NCBI RefSeq assembly: GCF_016462545.1
Contig: NZ_JAEMTA010000047.1
Span: 1-42,714 of the forward strand
Length of the DNA: 42,714 nucleotides
Source: Mycolicibacterium sp.
Lineage (GTDB): Bacteria; Actinomycetota; Actinomycetes; Mycobacteriales; Mycobacteriaceae
Direction: 5' to 3'
Both the position numbers and the translations under genes were made by a program. The first letter of the stretch is position 1. The number at the start of each line of letters is the position of its first letter. The notes under the pieces are model-generated. The model saw only the letters and a program-made list of their open reading frames with translations. It was not told the DNA's origin and searched no databases. Shown in pieces: positions 23,001 to 31,735 of this stretch.

Positions 23001-23872
23001 TGGGCCAGAAGATCAATCCCCACGGCTTCCGCCTCGGCATCACGACCGACTGGAAGTCCCGCTGGTACGCAGACAAGCAGTACTCGGACTACGTCAAGGA
23101 AGACGTGGCGATCCGCCGCAGGCTCTTCGCGCCGTTCGTCATCCCCGGTGAGCGCAACGTCGAGCTCGAGCGGGCCGGCGTCGCCAAGGTGGAGATCGAG
23201 CGCACCCGTGACCGGGTTCGCGTGGACATCCACACCGCTCGGCCCGGCATCGTCATCGGCCGTCGCGGCGCGGCAGCCGATAGCATTCGCGGCACGCTGG
23301 AGAAGCTCACCGGCAAGCAGGTTCAGCTCAACATCCTCGAGGTGAAGAGCCCCGAGTCGGTGGCCCAGCTGGTCGCCCAGGGTGTCGCCGAGCAGCTCAG
23401 CAACCGCGTCGCGTTCCGTCGTGCCATGCGCAAGGCGATCCAGTCCGCGATGCGTCAGCCGAACGTCAAGGGCATCCGGGTGCAGTGCTCGGGTCGCCTC
23501 GGCGGCGCCGAGATGAGCCGCTCGGAGTTCTACCGCGAAGGTCGGGTGCCGCTGCACACGCTGCGTGCGGACATCGACTACGGCCTGTACGAGGCCAAGA
23601 CCACCTTCGGCCGCATCGGCGTGAAGGTGTGGATCTACAAGGGTGACGTCGTCGGCGGCAAGCGCGAGCTCGCTGCCCCGGCCCCCGCCGGTGCAGAGCG
23701 TCCGCGTCGTGATCGTCCGGCAGGCACCCGTCCGCGCCGCAGTGGCGCCTCGGGCACCACGGCGACGAGCACCGAAGCCGGTCGCGCCGCCAGCGAGGAA
23801 TCGCCAGCAGCAGATACCGCCGCTCCCGAAGCCGAGGTGGCTCCGGAAGCGGCAGAGACCACGGAGAGCTAA
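23000..23872 (+). CDS. rpsC: 30S ribosomal protein S3 with a long C-terminal tail
   Basis: A 290-residue S3; E. coli S3 is 233. The KH domain GIVIGRRGAAADSIRGTLEK and the mRNA-entry-channel region GIRVQCSGRLGGAEMSRSEF are present. The extra C-terminal residues are Arg/Pro-rich then Glu/Ala-rich (EESPAADTAAPEAEVAPEAA), a low-complexity tail. The start is GTG 23000, overlapping the rplV stop. Confidence 0.97.
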   Translation: MGQKINPHGFRLGITTDWKSRWYADKQYSDYVKEDVAIRRRLFAPFVIPGERNVELERAGVAKVEIERTRDRVRVDIHTARPGIVIGRRGAAADSIRGTLEKLTGKQVQLNILEVKSPESVAQLVAQGVAEQLSNRVAFRRAMRKAIQSAMRQPNVKGIRVQCSGRLGGAEMSRSEFYREGRVPLHTLRADIDYGLYEAKTTFGRIGVKVWIYKGDVVGGKRELAAPAPAGAERPRRDRPAGTRPRRSGASGTTATSTEAGRAASEESPAADTAAPEAEVAPEAAETTES

Positions 23873-23875
23873 ATC

Positions 23876-24292
23876 ATGTTGATTCCCCGCAAGGTCAAGC
23901 ACCGCAAGCAGCACCACCCGCGGCAGCGTGGCATCGCCAGTGGCGGCACCGAAGTGAGCTTCGGTGACTACGGCATCCAGGCACTCGGCCACGCCTACAT
24001 CACGAACCGGCAGATCGAGGCCGCTCGTATCGCCATCAACCGGCACATCAAGCGTGGCGGCAAGGTCTGGATCAACATCTTCCCGGACCGCCCGCTGACC
24101 AAGAAGCCCGCTGAGACCCGCATGGGTTCCGGCAAGGGTTCGCCGGAGTGGTGGGTCGCCAACGTCAAGCCGGGTCGGGTGCTCTTCGAGATCAGCTACC
24201 CCGACGAGAAGGTGGCCAAGGAAGCGCTGACCCGCGCGATCCACAAGCTGCCGATCAAGGCCCGCATCATTACCCGAGAGGAGCAGTTCTGA
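23876..24292 (+). CDS. rplP: 50S ribosomal protein L16
   Basis: A 138-residue L16 that binds helix 38/42 and the A-site region. The start LIPRKVKHRKQHHPRQRG and the segment RMGSGKGSPEWWVANVKPGR are diagnostic. It lies three bases after rpsC, and its TGA overlaps the rpmC ATG by one base. Confidence 0.98.
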   Translation: MLIPRKVKHRKQHHPRQRGIASGGTEVSFGDYGIQALGHAYITNRQIEAARIAINRHIKRGGKVWINIFPDRPLTKKPAETRMGSGKGSPEWWVANVKPGRVLFEISYPDEKVAKEALTRAIHKLPIKARIITREEQF

Positions 24293-24525
24293 TGGCAGTG
24301 GGAGTTTCGCCTGGCGAACTGCGCGAGCTGACCGACGAGGAGCTCGCCGCCCGTGTGCGCGAGTCGAAGGAAGAGCTCTTCAACCTTCGATTCCAGATGG
24401 CCACCGGACAGCTGGCCAACAACCGTCGGCTGCGCGTCGTGCGCCAGGAGATCGCACGCGTGTACACCGTGCTTCGTGAACGTGAGTTGGGTCTGGCCTC
24501 CGGACCCGTTGGTGAGGATTCGTAA
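24292..24525 (+). CDS. rpmC: 50S ribosomal protein L29
   Basis: A 77-residue L29, a two-helix protein at the tunnel exit. It contains GELRELTDEELAARVRESKE and LFNLRFQMATGQLANNRRLR, then VVRQEIARVYTVLRE. I take ATG 24292 overlapping the rplP stop (TGATG). The short C-terminal tail GLASGPVGEDS is beyond the usual core. Confidence 0.97.
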   Translation: MAVGVSPGELRELTDEELAARVRESKEELFNLRFQMATGQLANNRRLRVVRQEIARVYTVLRERELGLASGPVGEDS

Positions 24526-24854
24526 TGGCAGACAAGACATCTGAGGGCACCGCTGCTGAATCGAAGCAGGCCGGCCCCGCGCATACCCCGCGCACCGAGA
24601 AGCCGCGTGGCCAGCGCAAGACGCGCATCGGCTACGTGGTGAGCGACAAGATGCAGAAGACCATCGTGGTCGAGCTGGAGAACCGCTCGAAGCACCCGTT
24701 GTACGGCAAGATCATCCGGACGACGACGAAGGTCAAGGCGCACGACGAGAACGGCACTGCCGGCGTCGGCGATCGCGTGTCCCTGATGGAGACGCGACCG
24801 CTGTCGGCGACCAAGCGCTGGCGCCTCGTCGAGGTCCTCGAGAGGGCCAAGTAG
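24525..24854 (+). CDS. rpsQ: 30S ribosomal protein S17 with an N-terminal extension
   Basis: A 109-residue S17; E. coli S17 is 84. The OB-fold core starts near residue 30 (KTRIGYVVSDKMQKTIVVEL, then RSKHPLYGKIIRTTTKVKAH). The preceding residues (SEGTAAESKQAGPAHTPRTE) are a disordered extension seen in actinobacteria. It is the last gene of the S10 operon here: a terminator hairpin follows, and the rest of the classical ribosomal cluster resumes only 14.6 kb downstream. Confidence 0.97.
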   Translation: MADKTSEGTAAESKQAGPAHTPRTEKPRGQRKTRIGYVVSDKMQKTIVVELENRSKHPLYGKIIRTTTKVKAHDENGTAGVGDRVSLMETRPLSATKRWRLVEVLERAK

Positions 24855-24872
24855 CAGCACAGCTTTCGCGAA

Positions 24873-24915
24873 GAACCTCCGTACGCCGGATGCCGGTGGC
24901 GGGGGTTCCTTGTTT
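24873..24915 (+). terminator. Terminator of the S10 operon
   Basis: GAACCTCCG (24873-24881) pairs with CGGGGGTTC (24900-24908), nine pairs with one G-T wobble. The loop contains a small CCGG/CCGG element, and CTTGTTT follows. It lies 18 bp after the rpsQ stop and is the clearest intrinsic terminator in the window. Confidence 0.75.
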
Positions 24916-25064
24916 AGCCAGCTGGCGTTCGAGTTTCGTCGAGCCCGGCGTTTCAAAAACGTGCAGGGTGGTGCATTTCTGGCAAAGATTGCCGTTTGCG
25001 CTGTTCAACCGGGTTTAGTCTTCTTGCGGGTGAAGTGACAATTTAGTGGATACCATTCCCGGAA
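24916..25064 (+). promoter_or_regulatory. Promoter region of the polysaccharide operon
   Basis: This 149-bp gap is AT-richer than its neighbours. TACCAT (25051-25056) is a good mycobacterial -10 element (TANNNT) eight bases before the ATG at 25065, which lacks a proper ribosome binding site, so a leaderless mRNA is likely. A second candidate -10, TAGTCT, is at 25016-25021. GGCAAAGATTGCC (24981-24993) is a 13-bp palindrome that could be an operator. Confidence 0.45.
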
Positions 25065-27026
25065 ATGATTCCGAGACGTTTGCGCAGCGTTGGTATTTCG
25101 TTGGCTGGGACTGCCCTTCTCCTGGTCATGACAGCTGGATTCTCGGCGTCCGCGGTTCACGCCGCGCCAGGCGACGAGGACCCGGCATCGGTCGCACCAC
25201 CGACCCTGCCGCTCACCCAGTTGGGGTCGAGGTCGGTGTTGGCTTTCTACGGCACGCAGGGCACCGAGACGCTCACCATTCCCGTGCCACAGGGACTTCA
25301 GCCAGCGGAGCTGACTGCCATCGTGGAGGTGCCGGTCAACCTTCAGACCGGAACACTCGACGTCACACAGGACGAGAGGACGATTTCCCGCGTCCCCCTG
25401 CCGACAGGCGACAGGCAGCCCATCGTCGTGCCGCTGGCCGGGGTCAATGTCGTCAACAATGCGGTGACATTGACGCTGCGCAGTTATCTGGTGCCGCTGC
25501 AGGGTTACTGTCTCGATCCGACCAACCCATTGCGTCTGACCGACTCGGAAATTCGTTACGACGGAGCCGAGATCGCGCCGAGGACGGTTGCCGACTTCCT
25601 TCCGCCGGTACTTCGCAAGCTGACCCTCTTCGTTCCGGCCGTGCCAACCAATGCAGAATCCGACGGCGCCCTTCGCCTGGCCACCGCAGTCGTCGCACGC
25701 TACGGACGCCAGAACCCCGAGATCGTCGTGCTGCCGCTGGCCCCCGGTCAGACTGACCCGCCCGAGTCGTCGGTACCGATGGAACGACAGATCGTCGTGC
25801 GTGAGATTCCCGAGGTCGGGGTCGGGCTGCGCGGTGCCAGCGGAATCCCGTGGCTGCTGGTGAGCGGGCCGTCCGATCGGCTGGCCAGTCAGGCGCGGAT
25901 GCTGTCCAGCAATGTCTCCCAATTGGCGGTGAGCTCCAACGCCGTTGTGGGGCCATTGAAATCGACGCCCCAGCTGCCCGCCGACGTGACTACGATCCGT
26001 GCTCTCGGTCAGCCGGGAGTGAACGCGACCGCACTGAATCCTCAGGTGACGATAGCGCTGGATCAGACCCGGCTGGGACGCTCGGTGCGAAACGTGCGAG
26101 TGCATTTGCGCGGCTCGTACACTCCGTTGCCCTCGAGTGTCGGCGGAAGCGTCGTGGCTGCCATCAACGGCGAGACGATAGACCATTGGAGCACCGACGG
26201 CACCGGCGCGATCGACCGTTGGGTCGCCATCCCGGACCGGCTCCTACAGCGCTACACCAACCTCGGGGTCGCCATCAACATCGCCGGAAACACGGGGCGG
26301 TGCGGCGAGTTTCAACCCGTCACGTTGACCATCGACGGCGACAGTCCGGTGGAGAGCAAGCAAGCCGATCCACCCCTGATCGCCGGTCTGCAGTCGGTGC
26401 CGCAGGCGCTGATGCCGCGCATGGAGATCGGGTTGGGGCAGGACCGCTTTGCCGACACCAGCCGCGCCTTGGCCATCCTGGTGGGACTTCAGCGGCTGAG
26501 TGCGCTGCCGATGGACACCGAAGTGGTTTCGCTCCAAGAGGCCATCGACTCGCCGAACCCGGCCATCCTCATCGCCTCCGACGGCTGGTCGGATCAGGCG
26601 ATAACCCTGCCGGTCGCAGTCAACGCGTCCGGCGAGCTGAAGGTCGCGGCCATCGACGGCAGCTCCGACGCCACCACCCTCACCTTGAGCCCGGCGCAAC
26701 GGTTCGGGTCTCTCCAGACGGTGTTCGACGGTCGACGGCCGCTCCTCATCGCGACGTCCGACGGCGCCCCCGATCAGATCGACGCTCTGCTGACGTGGCT
26801 GAACGCGGACCCGGTGCGATGGTCGCGACTGACCGGAACCGCAGTCCTCGCGCCGGCGGGCCGCGACCCGGTGACCTTCGGCTCGGACACTCCGCTGCCT
26901 GCCGCGCCCTCGGCCGAGCGCGACGAGAGGCCCTTCTGGTGGTTGGGCGGCGGCCTCGTCGCGGTGGCCGTCGCCGGTGCCGGGCTGATGTGGTGGCGCA
27001 CCAGGCGTGCGACCCCGAGCGACTGA
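25065..27026 (+). CDS. BcsB-like envelope protein of a polysaccharide synthase system
   Basis: A 653-residue exported protein. It has a signal peptide (residues 1-34, VGISLAGTALLLVMTAGF), a long beta-rich ectodomain and one C-terminal membrane helix (WWLGGGLVAVAVAGAGLMWW) with a short RTRR cytoplasmic tail. The layout and local patterns match BcsB, which sits against the BcsA synthase and guides the emerging glucan: YCLDPTNPLRLTDSEIRYDG near residue 150, SDGALRLATAVVARYGRQNP, and GNTGRCGEFQPVTLTIDGDS near 420. Two cysteines in such patterns are typical of carbohydrate-binding modules. Similarity to BcsB is my reading of the pattern, not a search result. It is the first gene of a four-gene coupled operon and stops one base before the next ATG. 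Confidence 0.65.
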   Translation: MIPRRLRSVGISLAGTALLLVMTAGFSASAVHAAPGDEDPASVAPPTLPLTQLGSRSVLAFYGTQGTETLTIPVPQGLQPAELTAIVEVPVNLQTGTLDVTQDERTISRVPLPTGDRQPIVVPLAGVNVVNNAVTLTLRSYLVPLQGYCLDPTNPLRLTDSEIRYDGAEIAPRTVADFLPPVLRKLTLFVPAVPTNAESDGALRLATAVVARYGRQNPEIVVLPLAPGQTDPPESSVPMERQIVVREIPEVGVGLRGASGIPWLLVSGPSDRLASQARMLSSNVSQLAVSSNAVVGPLKSTPQLPADVTTIRALGQPGVNATALNPQVTIALDQTRLGRSVRNVRVHLRGSYTPLPSSVGGSVVAAINGETIDHWSTDGTGAIDRWVAIPDRLLQRYTNLGVAINIAGNTGRCGEFQPVTLTIDGDSPVESKQADPPLIAGLQSVPQALMPRMEIGLGQDRFADTSRALAILVGLQRLSALPMDTEVVSLQEAIDSPNPAILIASDGWSDQAITLPVAVNASGELKVAAIDGSSDATTLTLSPAQRFGSLQTVFDGRRPLLIATSDGAPDQIDALLTWLNADPVRWSRLTGTAVLAPAGRDPVTFGSDTPLPAAPSAERDERPFWWLGGGLVAVAVAGAGLMWWRTRRATPSD

Positions 27027-27027
27027 C

Positions 27028-28554
27028 ATGACGGCCACCGCCGACGTCAAACCGCTCCGACCCCGTCAGAGACTGGGTGCCTGGTTCCACGACCTGCACC
27101 CCGGCTACCGGCTGCCACTGCGCTGGTTCCTCATCGGGACGATGACCACCATCGCCTTTCACTCCAGCATCCTCAGCCTGGTGGAAACCACGCGCGGTGG
27201 TGGACTCGGTGCCTTCGTCTGGACGGTGGCGATCGTCGGGGTGCTGGTGGCCGTGAGCGTATCCCGTTGGCCACGTACCGAACTGCCGATCCACGACCGA
27301 CAGACCGACATCATCGTCGGCACGATGGGCCTGGGTCTTGCGTTGTTGATCCACGGCGTGCTCTTGGCGCGCTATTCGTACTACTTCCATCTGCTGCGGC
27401 TGGACCTGGTGGCGATGTGGTTCTTCGTACTGAGCTCGAGCATCGTGCTGTTCGGACTGCGTCCGGTCGGCCGGTACGCCTGGGTCTGGGCGATGATGCT
27501 GCTGCTGACGTTCCCGCTGCCCTACTACGTCGCGGTCGCCAGCCTCGGTGGCGGAAGAGTGGCCGCGGGTGCGGCGACGCTGCTGGTCTCGGGGGTCGGC
27601 GCGGGGATCGCGCTCGGTAGGACCTTCCGGCGCGGACTGGCCGGTTCCGTGGTGTCGTGGGCGTTCGGCGGTCTGATCCTGCTGGTGATGACCGTGTACT
27701 TCTTCGATTCGTCGCTGCTGGCCTTTCAGATGATTCCGGCGGTGCTCACGACGTGCGTGGTGGGTGGCGGTTTCTACTGGCACGCCCGTCGCGGAGTGCC
27801 AAAACGGCTGCTGGATCGCAAGGTTGAGCCACTGGCCGCTCGGCAGGTATGGGCAGGCGTGCCGGTGGTCGTCGCGGTCGGCATCGCGCTCGCGCTCGTG
27901 AACATACCGTCGACGCTGGGTACGACGCCGTTGTCCACCGTCGAGTACCCCGTCGACCTGCGGCGGCCCCTGAGCGCGCCCCCCGGCTGGCACGTCGTCA
28001 GGACCCAGCAGTACCCCGGGGTCAGTCGGCTATACGGGCGCGACTCCGTGTTGACTCGGCAGGAGATGGCCGCAGATGTCGGAGATCCACGCTACGACAA
28101 GAAGTCTCGACCACGCACCCTGATGGTCGACACCATATTCATCAGCCGCGGGTTCGCCGAGCGGGTGTATCCCACCCGAGTGCTGTACGACATCAGCAGT
28201 GCACGAATCAGCAACCAGTATCCCGTCGACCTCGGGAACGGGGTGACCGGCCAATTGCTCTCAGGTGTGGACGACGTTAAGCGATTCGGCTGGAATCTGC
28301 TCCAATTCGCTTGGGGGCATGACGGTCACGCGGAGCACATCGCGATCTGGGCCGTCGACAACCACGATCCCGACGCGCCGTTCCCCGAGCCGTCGATCAT
28401 GTGGCAAGCCACGTTTGCCCGGCTGTTCACCGTGCTGTTGCGGGGCAACGCGGCCGTCACCGACAAGGCGCCGAGCTTCAAGGACCGTGAACTGTTGACC
28501 GGGTTCGGCACTGCGCTGGTAGTGGCTCAGTTGCAGCGCGGCGGCAACTCGTGA
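27028..28554 (+). CDS. Polytopic membrane protein with exosortase/EpsI-like layout, function unproven
   Basis: A 508-residue integral membrane protein with about 8-9 hydrophobic helices in residues 30-300 (for example LVAMWFFVLSSSIVLFGLRP, then VWAMMLLLTFPLPYYVAVAS). An extracytoplasmic C-terminal domain of about 200 residues follows (VEYPVDLRRPLSAPPGWHVV ... RTLMVDTIFISRGFAERVYP ... HIAIWAVDNHDPDAPFPEPS). The TM block ending in a P-x-P element, followed by a domain resembling EpsI (DUF3485), recalls exosortase-EpsI fusions. However, I cannot see the exosortase Cys/Arg/His set; the only cysteine in the membrane part is in VLTTCVVGGG. It may be an inactive relative or an unrelated polymer-handling protein. 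I choose ATG 27028, just after the BcsB-like stop; the end overlaps the GT2 gene as GTGA. Confidence 0.6.
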   Translation: MTATADVKPLRPRQRLGAWFHDLHPGYRLPLRWFLIGTMTTIAFHSSILSLVETTRGGGLGAFVWTVAIVGVLVAVSVSRWPRTELPIHDRQTDIIVGTMGLGLALLIHGVLLARYSYYFHLLRLDLVAMWFFVLSSSIVLFGLRPVGRYAWVWAMMLLLTFPLPYYVAVASLGGGRVAAGAATLLVSGVGAGIALGRTFRRGLAGSVVSWAFGGLILLVMTVYFFDSSLLAFQMIPAVLTTCVVGGGFYWHARRGVPKRLLDRKVEPLAARQVWAGVPVVVAVGIALALVNIPSTLGTTPLSTVEYPVDLRRPLSAPPGWHVVRTQQYPGVSRLYGRDSVLTRQEMAADVGDPRYDKKSRPRTLMVDTIFISRGFAERVYPTRVLYDISSARISNQYPVDLGNGVTGQLLSGVDDVKRFGWNLLQFAWGHDGHAEHIAIWAVDNHDPDAPFPEPSIMWQATFARLFTVLLRGNAAVTDKAPSFKDRELLTGFGTALVVAQLQRGGNS

Positions 28555-30041
28555 GCCTCGACGTTGGGCCACCTGCGGTGGGAGCGTGTGATGACGCGGA
28601 GCGGGAACGGGCTCTGCATGACGCCATCAACGGGCTGCGTGACGACGATCCGCTGAACTCGGCATCGACCCCCATCGTGGGTTGGCAGCGGCCGGTGCTG
28701 TGGGCGATGCTGCTGATCTTCGTCGGCTGCGTCCTGGTCGCACCGCTGGCGACGGCAGTGGCGCTGATTGGCTTGTGCACCTTCGGATACGTCGTCACGA
28801 TGCTCGATCGGGTGACGATCTTTCGCCAGGGACTGGCGTCCCGCGCGATCGTCATTTCCGACGAAGAGGCCAGGGCCATCCCCGACGCGGTCCTGCCGCG
28901 CTACACGATCCTGGTGCCGGCCTACAACGAGCCCGAGGTCGTCGGCGACCTGATCGGCGCGATGTCGCGGCTGGAGTATCCACGGGACAGGCTGCAGGTG
29001 TTGCTGCTGCTGGAAGCGGACGATCACGTGACGATCGACGCCGCCGAAGCTTGCGGAGAGTCCGACACCATCACGATCGTCTTGGTGCCGCCCGCCGAGC
29101 CGCGCACCAAACCGAAGGCCTGCAACTACGGGCTGCACTTCACCACCGGTGACATCGTCACGATCTTCGACGCCGAGGACCTGCCCGAGCCGCTGCAGTT
29201 GCGGCGGGTGGTCGCCACGTTCGAGCGGCTGCCCAACGACGTCGTGTGCGTGCAGGCCAAGCTGCGATATCACAACGGGGGCCAGAATCTGCTGACCGGC
29301 TGGTTCACTGCCGAGTACGGGTTGTGGTTCGGGTATCTCCTGCCGGGAATGATGCGGACGTCATCCCCAATCCCGTTGGGCGGCACGTCCAATCACCTAT
29401 TGAAGTCCGTGCTGGACGAGATCGGCGCGTGGGACCCGTTCAACGTCACCGAGGACGCCGACCTCGGACTGCGGATCGCGGCGTCCGGCTACCGCACCGC
29501 CGTCGTCGACTCCGAGACCCTCGAGGAGGCCAACAGCGACCCGATCAACTGGATCCGACAACGCTCCCGTTGGTACAAGGGCTATCTGCAGACATGGTTG
29601 GTGCACATCCGACGACCGCGAGAACTGTTGCGCACCATCGGACTTCGCAGCTTCATCCGGTTCAACCTGGTGTTGGCCGGGACGCCGATCATCGCGGTGC
29701 TCAACCTCATGTTCTGGTTCATCACGATGGTCTGGTTCCTCGGACAGCCGGCCGTCGTCGGCGACGTATTCCCGTCGTACATCTACTTCCCGGCGCTGAT
29801 CGCGTTGATCCTCGGCAACGGCGCCACGCTGTACATGAATCTGATCGCGCTCCGTGAGGATGATCGATCCGACCTGTTGATACCCGGGCTGACGGTGCCG
29901 GTGTTCTGGCTGATGATGAGCGTCGCCGCGGCCAAGGGCTTATACCAGCTGATACGGAGCCCGTCCTACTGGGAGAAGACCTTTCACGGCCTCACCCATC
30001 GTCCTGATGCCGACGACGAGCCGGAGCCGGCTGCCACGTGA
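28551..30041 (+). CDS. Processive GT2 glycosyltransferase (BcsA/cellulose-synthase-like, no PilZ domain)
   Basis: A 496-residue membrane glycosyltransferase with the motif order of processive beta-glycan synthases. EADD is at 155-158 (D,D), DAED at 207-210 (the metal site, usually DxD), TED at 300-302 (catalytic base) and QRSRW at 337-341 (acceptor/QxxRW). Two TM helices precede the catalytic domain (residues 46-90) and about four follow. The C-terminus SPSYWEKTFHGLTHR matches a tail common in this class, and there is no PilZ domain for direct c-di-GMP binding. It probably polymerises a hexose or hexosamine from a nucleotide sugar while exporting the chain; the sugar cannot be told. The GTG start at 28551 overlaps the preceding stop and its own stop overlaps the next GTG. 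Confidence 0.85.
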   Translation: MSLDVGPPAVGACDDAERERALHDAINGLRDDDPLNSASTPIVGWQRPVLWAMLLIFVGCVLVAPLATAVALIGLCTFGYVVTMLDRVTIFRQGLASRAIVISDEEARAIPDAVLPRYTILVPAYNEPEVVGDLIGAMSRLEYPRDRLQVLLLLEADDHVTIDAAEACGESDTITIVLVPPAEPRTKPKACNYGLHFTTGDIVTIFDAEDLPEPLQLRRVVATFERLPNDVVCVQAKLRYHNGGQNLLTGWFTAEYGLWFGYLLPGMMRTSSPIPLGGTSNHLLKSVLDEIGAWDPFNVTEDADLGLRIAASGYRTAVVDSETLEEANSDPINWIRQRSRWYKGYLQTWLVHIRRPRELLRTIGLRSFIRFNLVLAGTPIIAVLNLMFWFITMVWFLGQPAVVGDVFPSYIYFPALIALILGNGATLYMNLIALREDDRSDLLIPGLTVPVFWLMMSVAAAKGLYQLIRSPSYWEKTFHGLTHRPDADDEPEPAAT

Positions 30042-31735
30042 GGACAGGCACCCCGGTGCGCGACCGCAGACTGAAGATCGCCGTCTACGCAGTGGCACTG
30101 CTCGTGTACCTCGCCGTCGGATACTGGCTCCAGGTTCGCCACGGGTTCATCCTCGGCGATGCCCTGTCCAGGGTGTCCGCCGCTCAGGGTGCGGTGTTCA
30201 GCCGCGATCCCCATCTTGCGGCCATCGGCTTCATCTTCACGCCCCTGACATCGGCTGTGCAGATTCCCGCGGTTCTGTTGAGTCCGCTGTGGCCGGTGCT
30301 GACCGAACGCGCGCTCTCCGGCACCATCATGTCGGCGCTCTTCATGGCCGGCGGGGTAGTTCAGATTCTCGGGATGGGCACCGACCGGGGACTGCCGCGA
30401 GCGTACGTCCTCACCATCACGGCCCTGTTCGCGCTGAATCCGATGATCGTGTTCTACGGGGCCAACGGGATGAGCGAAGCGCCTTTCATCTTCTTCATGT
30501 CCTGGGCCGTCAGAAGACTCATCATGTGGATGGTCGACGACGACGTGCATCATTTGGTCGCCGCGGGCGGCATCGCGATGGGGCTGGCCTACCTCACCCG
30601 CTACGACGCATTCGCCTGTGTTGCAGCCGCGGGCGTGTTGGTGGGCGTGACCACCTACCTGCGGGCCCGGCCTGCGCCGCGGATCCGGCGGGCGCTGCTC
30701 GACACCCTGTTGGTCAGCGCACCGGGGTTCTTCTCCTTCGTCGGGTGGGCGGCAGCGAGCTGGTTGATCACCGGCGAGGCCTTCGCCCAATTCACCTCCC
30801 AGTACGGCAACGCGGCGATCCTCGCGCAGTCCGGCCAGCCGACGGGAACCTTCGGCGCGGGGCTGACCTTCGCGCTGATCTGCATCACGCTGCTGGCGCC
30901 CACCCTCGTTCCGCTTGCGCTGTGGAGCGGAATCCGGCGTTATCGCGACCGGACCTGGTCGGTGCTGCTGGTGCCCCTGTTGGTCTATGGTGCCGCGCTG
31001 GCGTTCCAGGCCTACAGCTACGCCGCCGGGTCGACGTTTCCGTTCCTGCGGTTCTACATCGTGGCGATCCCGCTGTCGGCGTGTCTGGCCATGTTGGCGG
31101 TTCCCGATGGCATCCTGGTGCCCGCCATCCGGCGAGGCAGATACGCTCCGGCGCAACCGGATACACAATCGAATACGCGGCAGGGGCGGCCGCGGCGCCG
31201 GTCTTGGCTGGCATACGCGCCGGCCGCGATGGCCGTCGCGGTCGCCGTCCCCGTGACCGTGTGGGGGATGGGGCAGCCGACATACGCCCCACAGGAGTAC
31301 GCACTGGGCGCGGTGCTTGCCCCCGAGCCCGACAACGTCAGCGTTCGCAAGGCGACCGAGCACGCCATTGCCGCCTCGTTCTCGACCGAACGCCGGATCG
31401 CGCAGTATCTGGAGACGCTGAACCTGCCGGAGAGTTCGGTCATCACCGACACCGTGTACGGGTTTGCGGTCACCGCCGCGTCCACCCAGCCGAAGACGTT
31501 CGTGGTCCCGTCGGACCCGGACTTCGTCACGTTGCTCAACGATCCCCAGAACAACGGCGTCCGATACCTACTGGCGGTGCCTCCGACCGGCCGTGGCAGC
31601 TCCGACGCGCTCAACGTGCGCTATCCGACGCTCTACGACACGGGTGCGGACATCGCCACGTTGGAACTCGAGATTCCCAATGACGGCGACAGCCAGCCGA
31701 ACTGGCGTCTGTACCGGGTGCTGCCTCCCACGTAG
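30038..31735 (+). CDS. GT-C fold membrane glycosyltransferase (PMT/ArnT-like)
   Basis: A 565-residue protein with about 10-11 TM helices in the first 410 residues and a soluble C-terminal region of about 150 residues. The first extracytoplasmic loop has the expected acidic start (FILGDALSRVSAAQGAVFSR); LTRYDAFACVAAAG and PFLRFYIVAIPLSA are further typical stretches. GT-C enzymes use polyprenyl-phosphate-linked sugars outside the membrane, so this one could decorate the glucan or move it to an acceptor. The C-terminal part (ITDTVYGFAVTAASTQPKTF) looks like the periplasmic domain of such enzymes. The GTG start at 30038 overlaps the GT2 stop (GTGA). It is the last gene of the coupled set. Confidence 0.75.
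   Translation: MRTGTPVRDRRLKIAVYAVALLVYLAVGYWLQVRHGFILGDALSRVSAAQGAVFSRDPHLAAIGFIFTPLTSAVQIPAVLLSPLWPVLTERALSGTIMSALFMAGGVVQILGMGTDRGLPRAYVLTITALFALNPMIVFYGANGMSEAPFIFFMSWAVRRLIMWMVDDDVHHLVAAGGIAMGLAYLTRYDAFACVAAAGVLVGVTTYLRARPAPRIRRALLDTLLVSAPGFFSFVGWAAASWLITGEAFAQFTSQYGNAAILAQSGQPTGTFGAGLTFALICITLLAPTLVPLALWSGIRRYRDRTWSVLLVPLLVYGAALAFQAYSYAAGSTFPFLRFYIVAIPLSACLAMLAVPDGILVPAIRRGRYAPAQPDTQSNTRQGRPRRRSWLAYAPAAMAVAVAVPVTVWGMGQPTYAPQEYALGAVLAPEPDNVSVRKATEHAIAASFSTERRIAQYLETLNLPESSVITDTVYGFAVTAASTQPKTFVVPSDPDFVTLLNDPQNNGVRYLLAVPPTGRGSSDALNVRYPTLYDTGADIATLELEIPNDGDSQPNWRLYRVLPPT

Noticed and set aside
23000..24300. Low-complexity tails of L22, S3 and S17 as frameshifts or fusions
   Set aside because: Such Ala/Lys- or Glu-rich tails are normal for mycobacterial ribosomal proteins and the frames join the next genes by clean overlaps.
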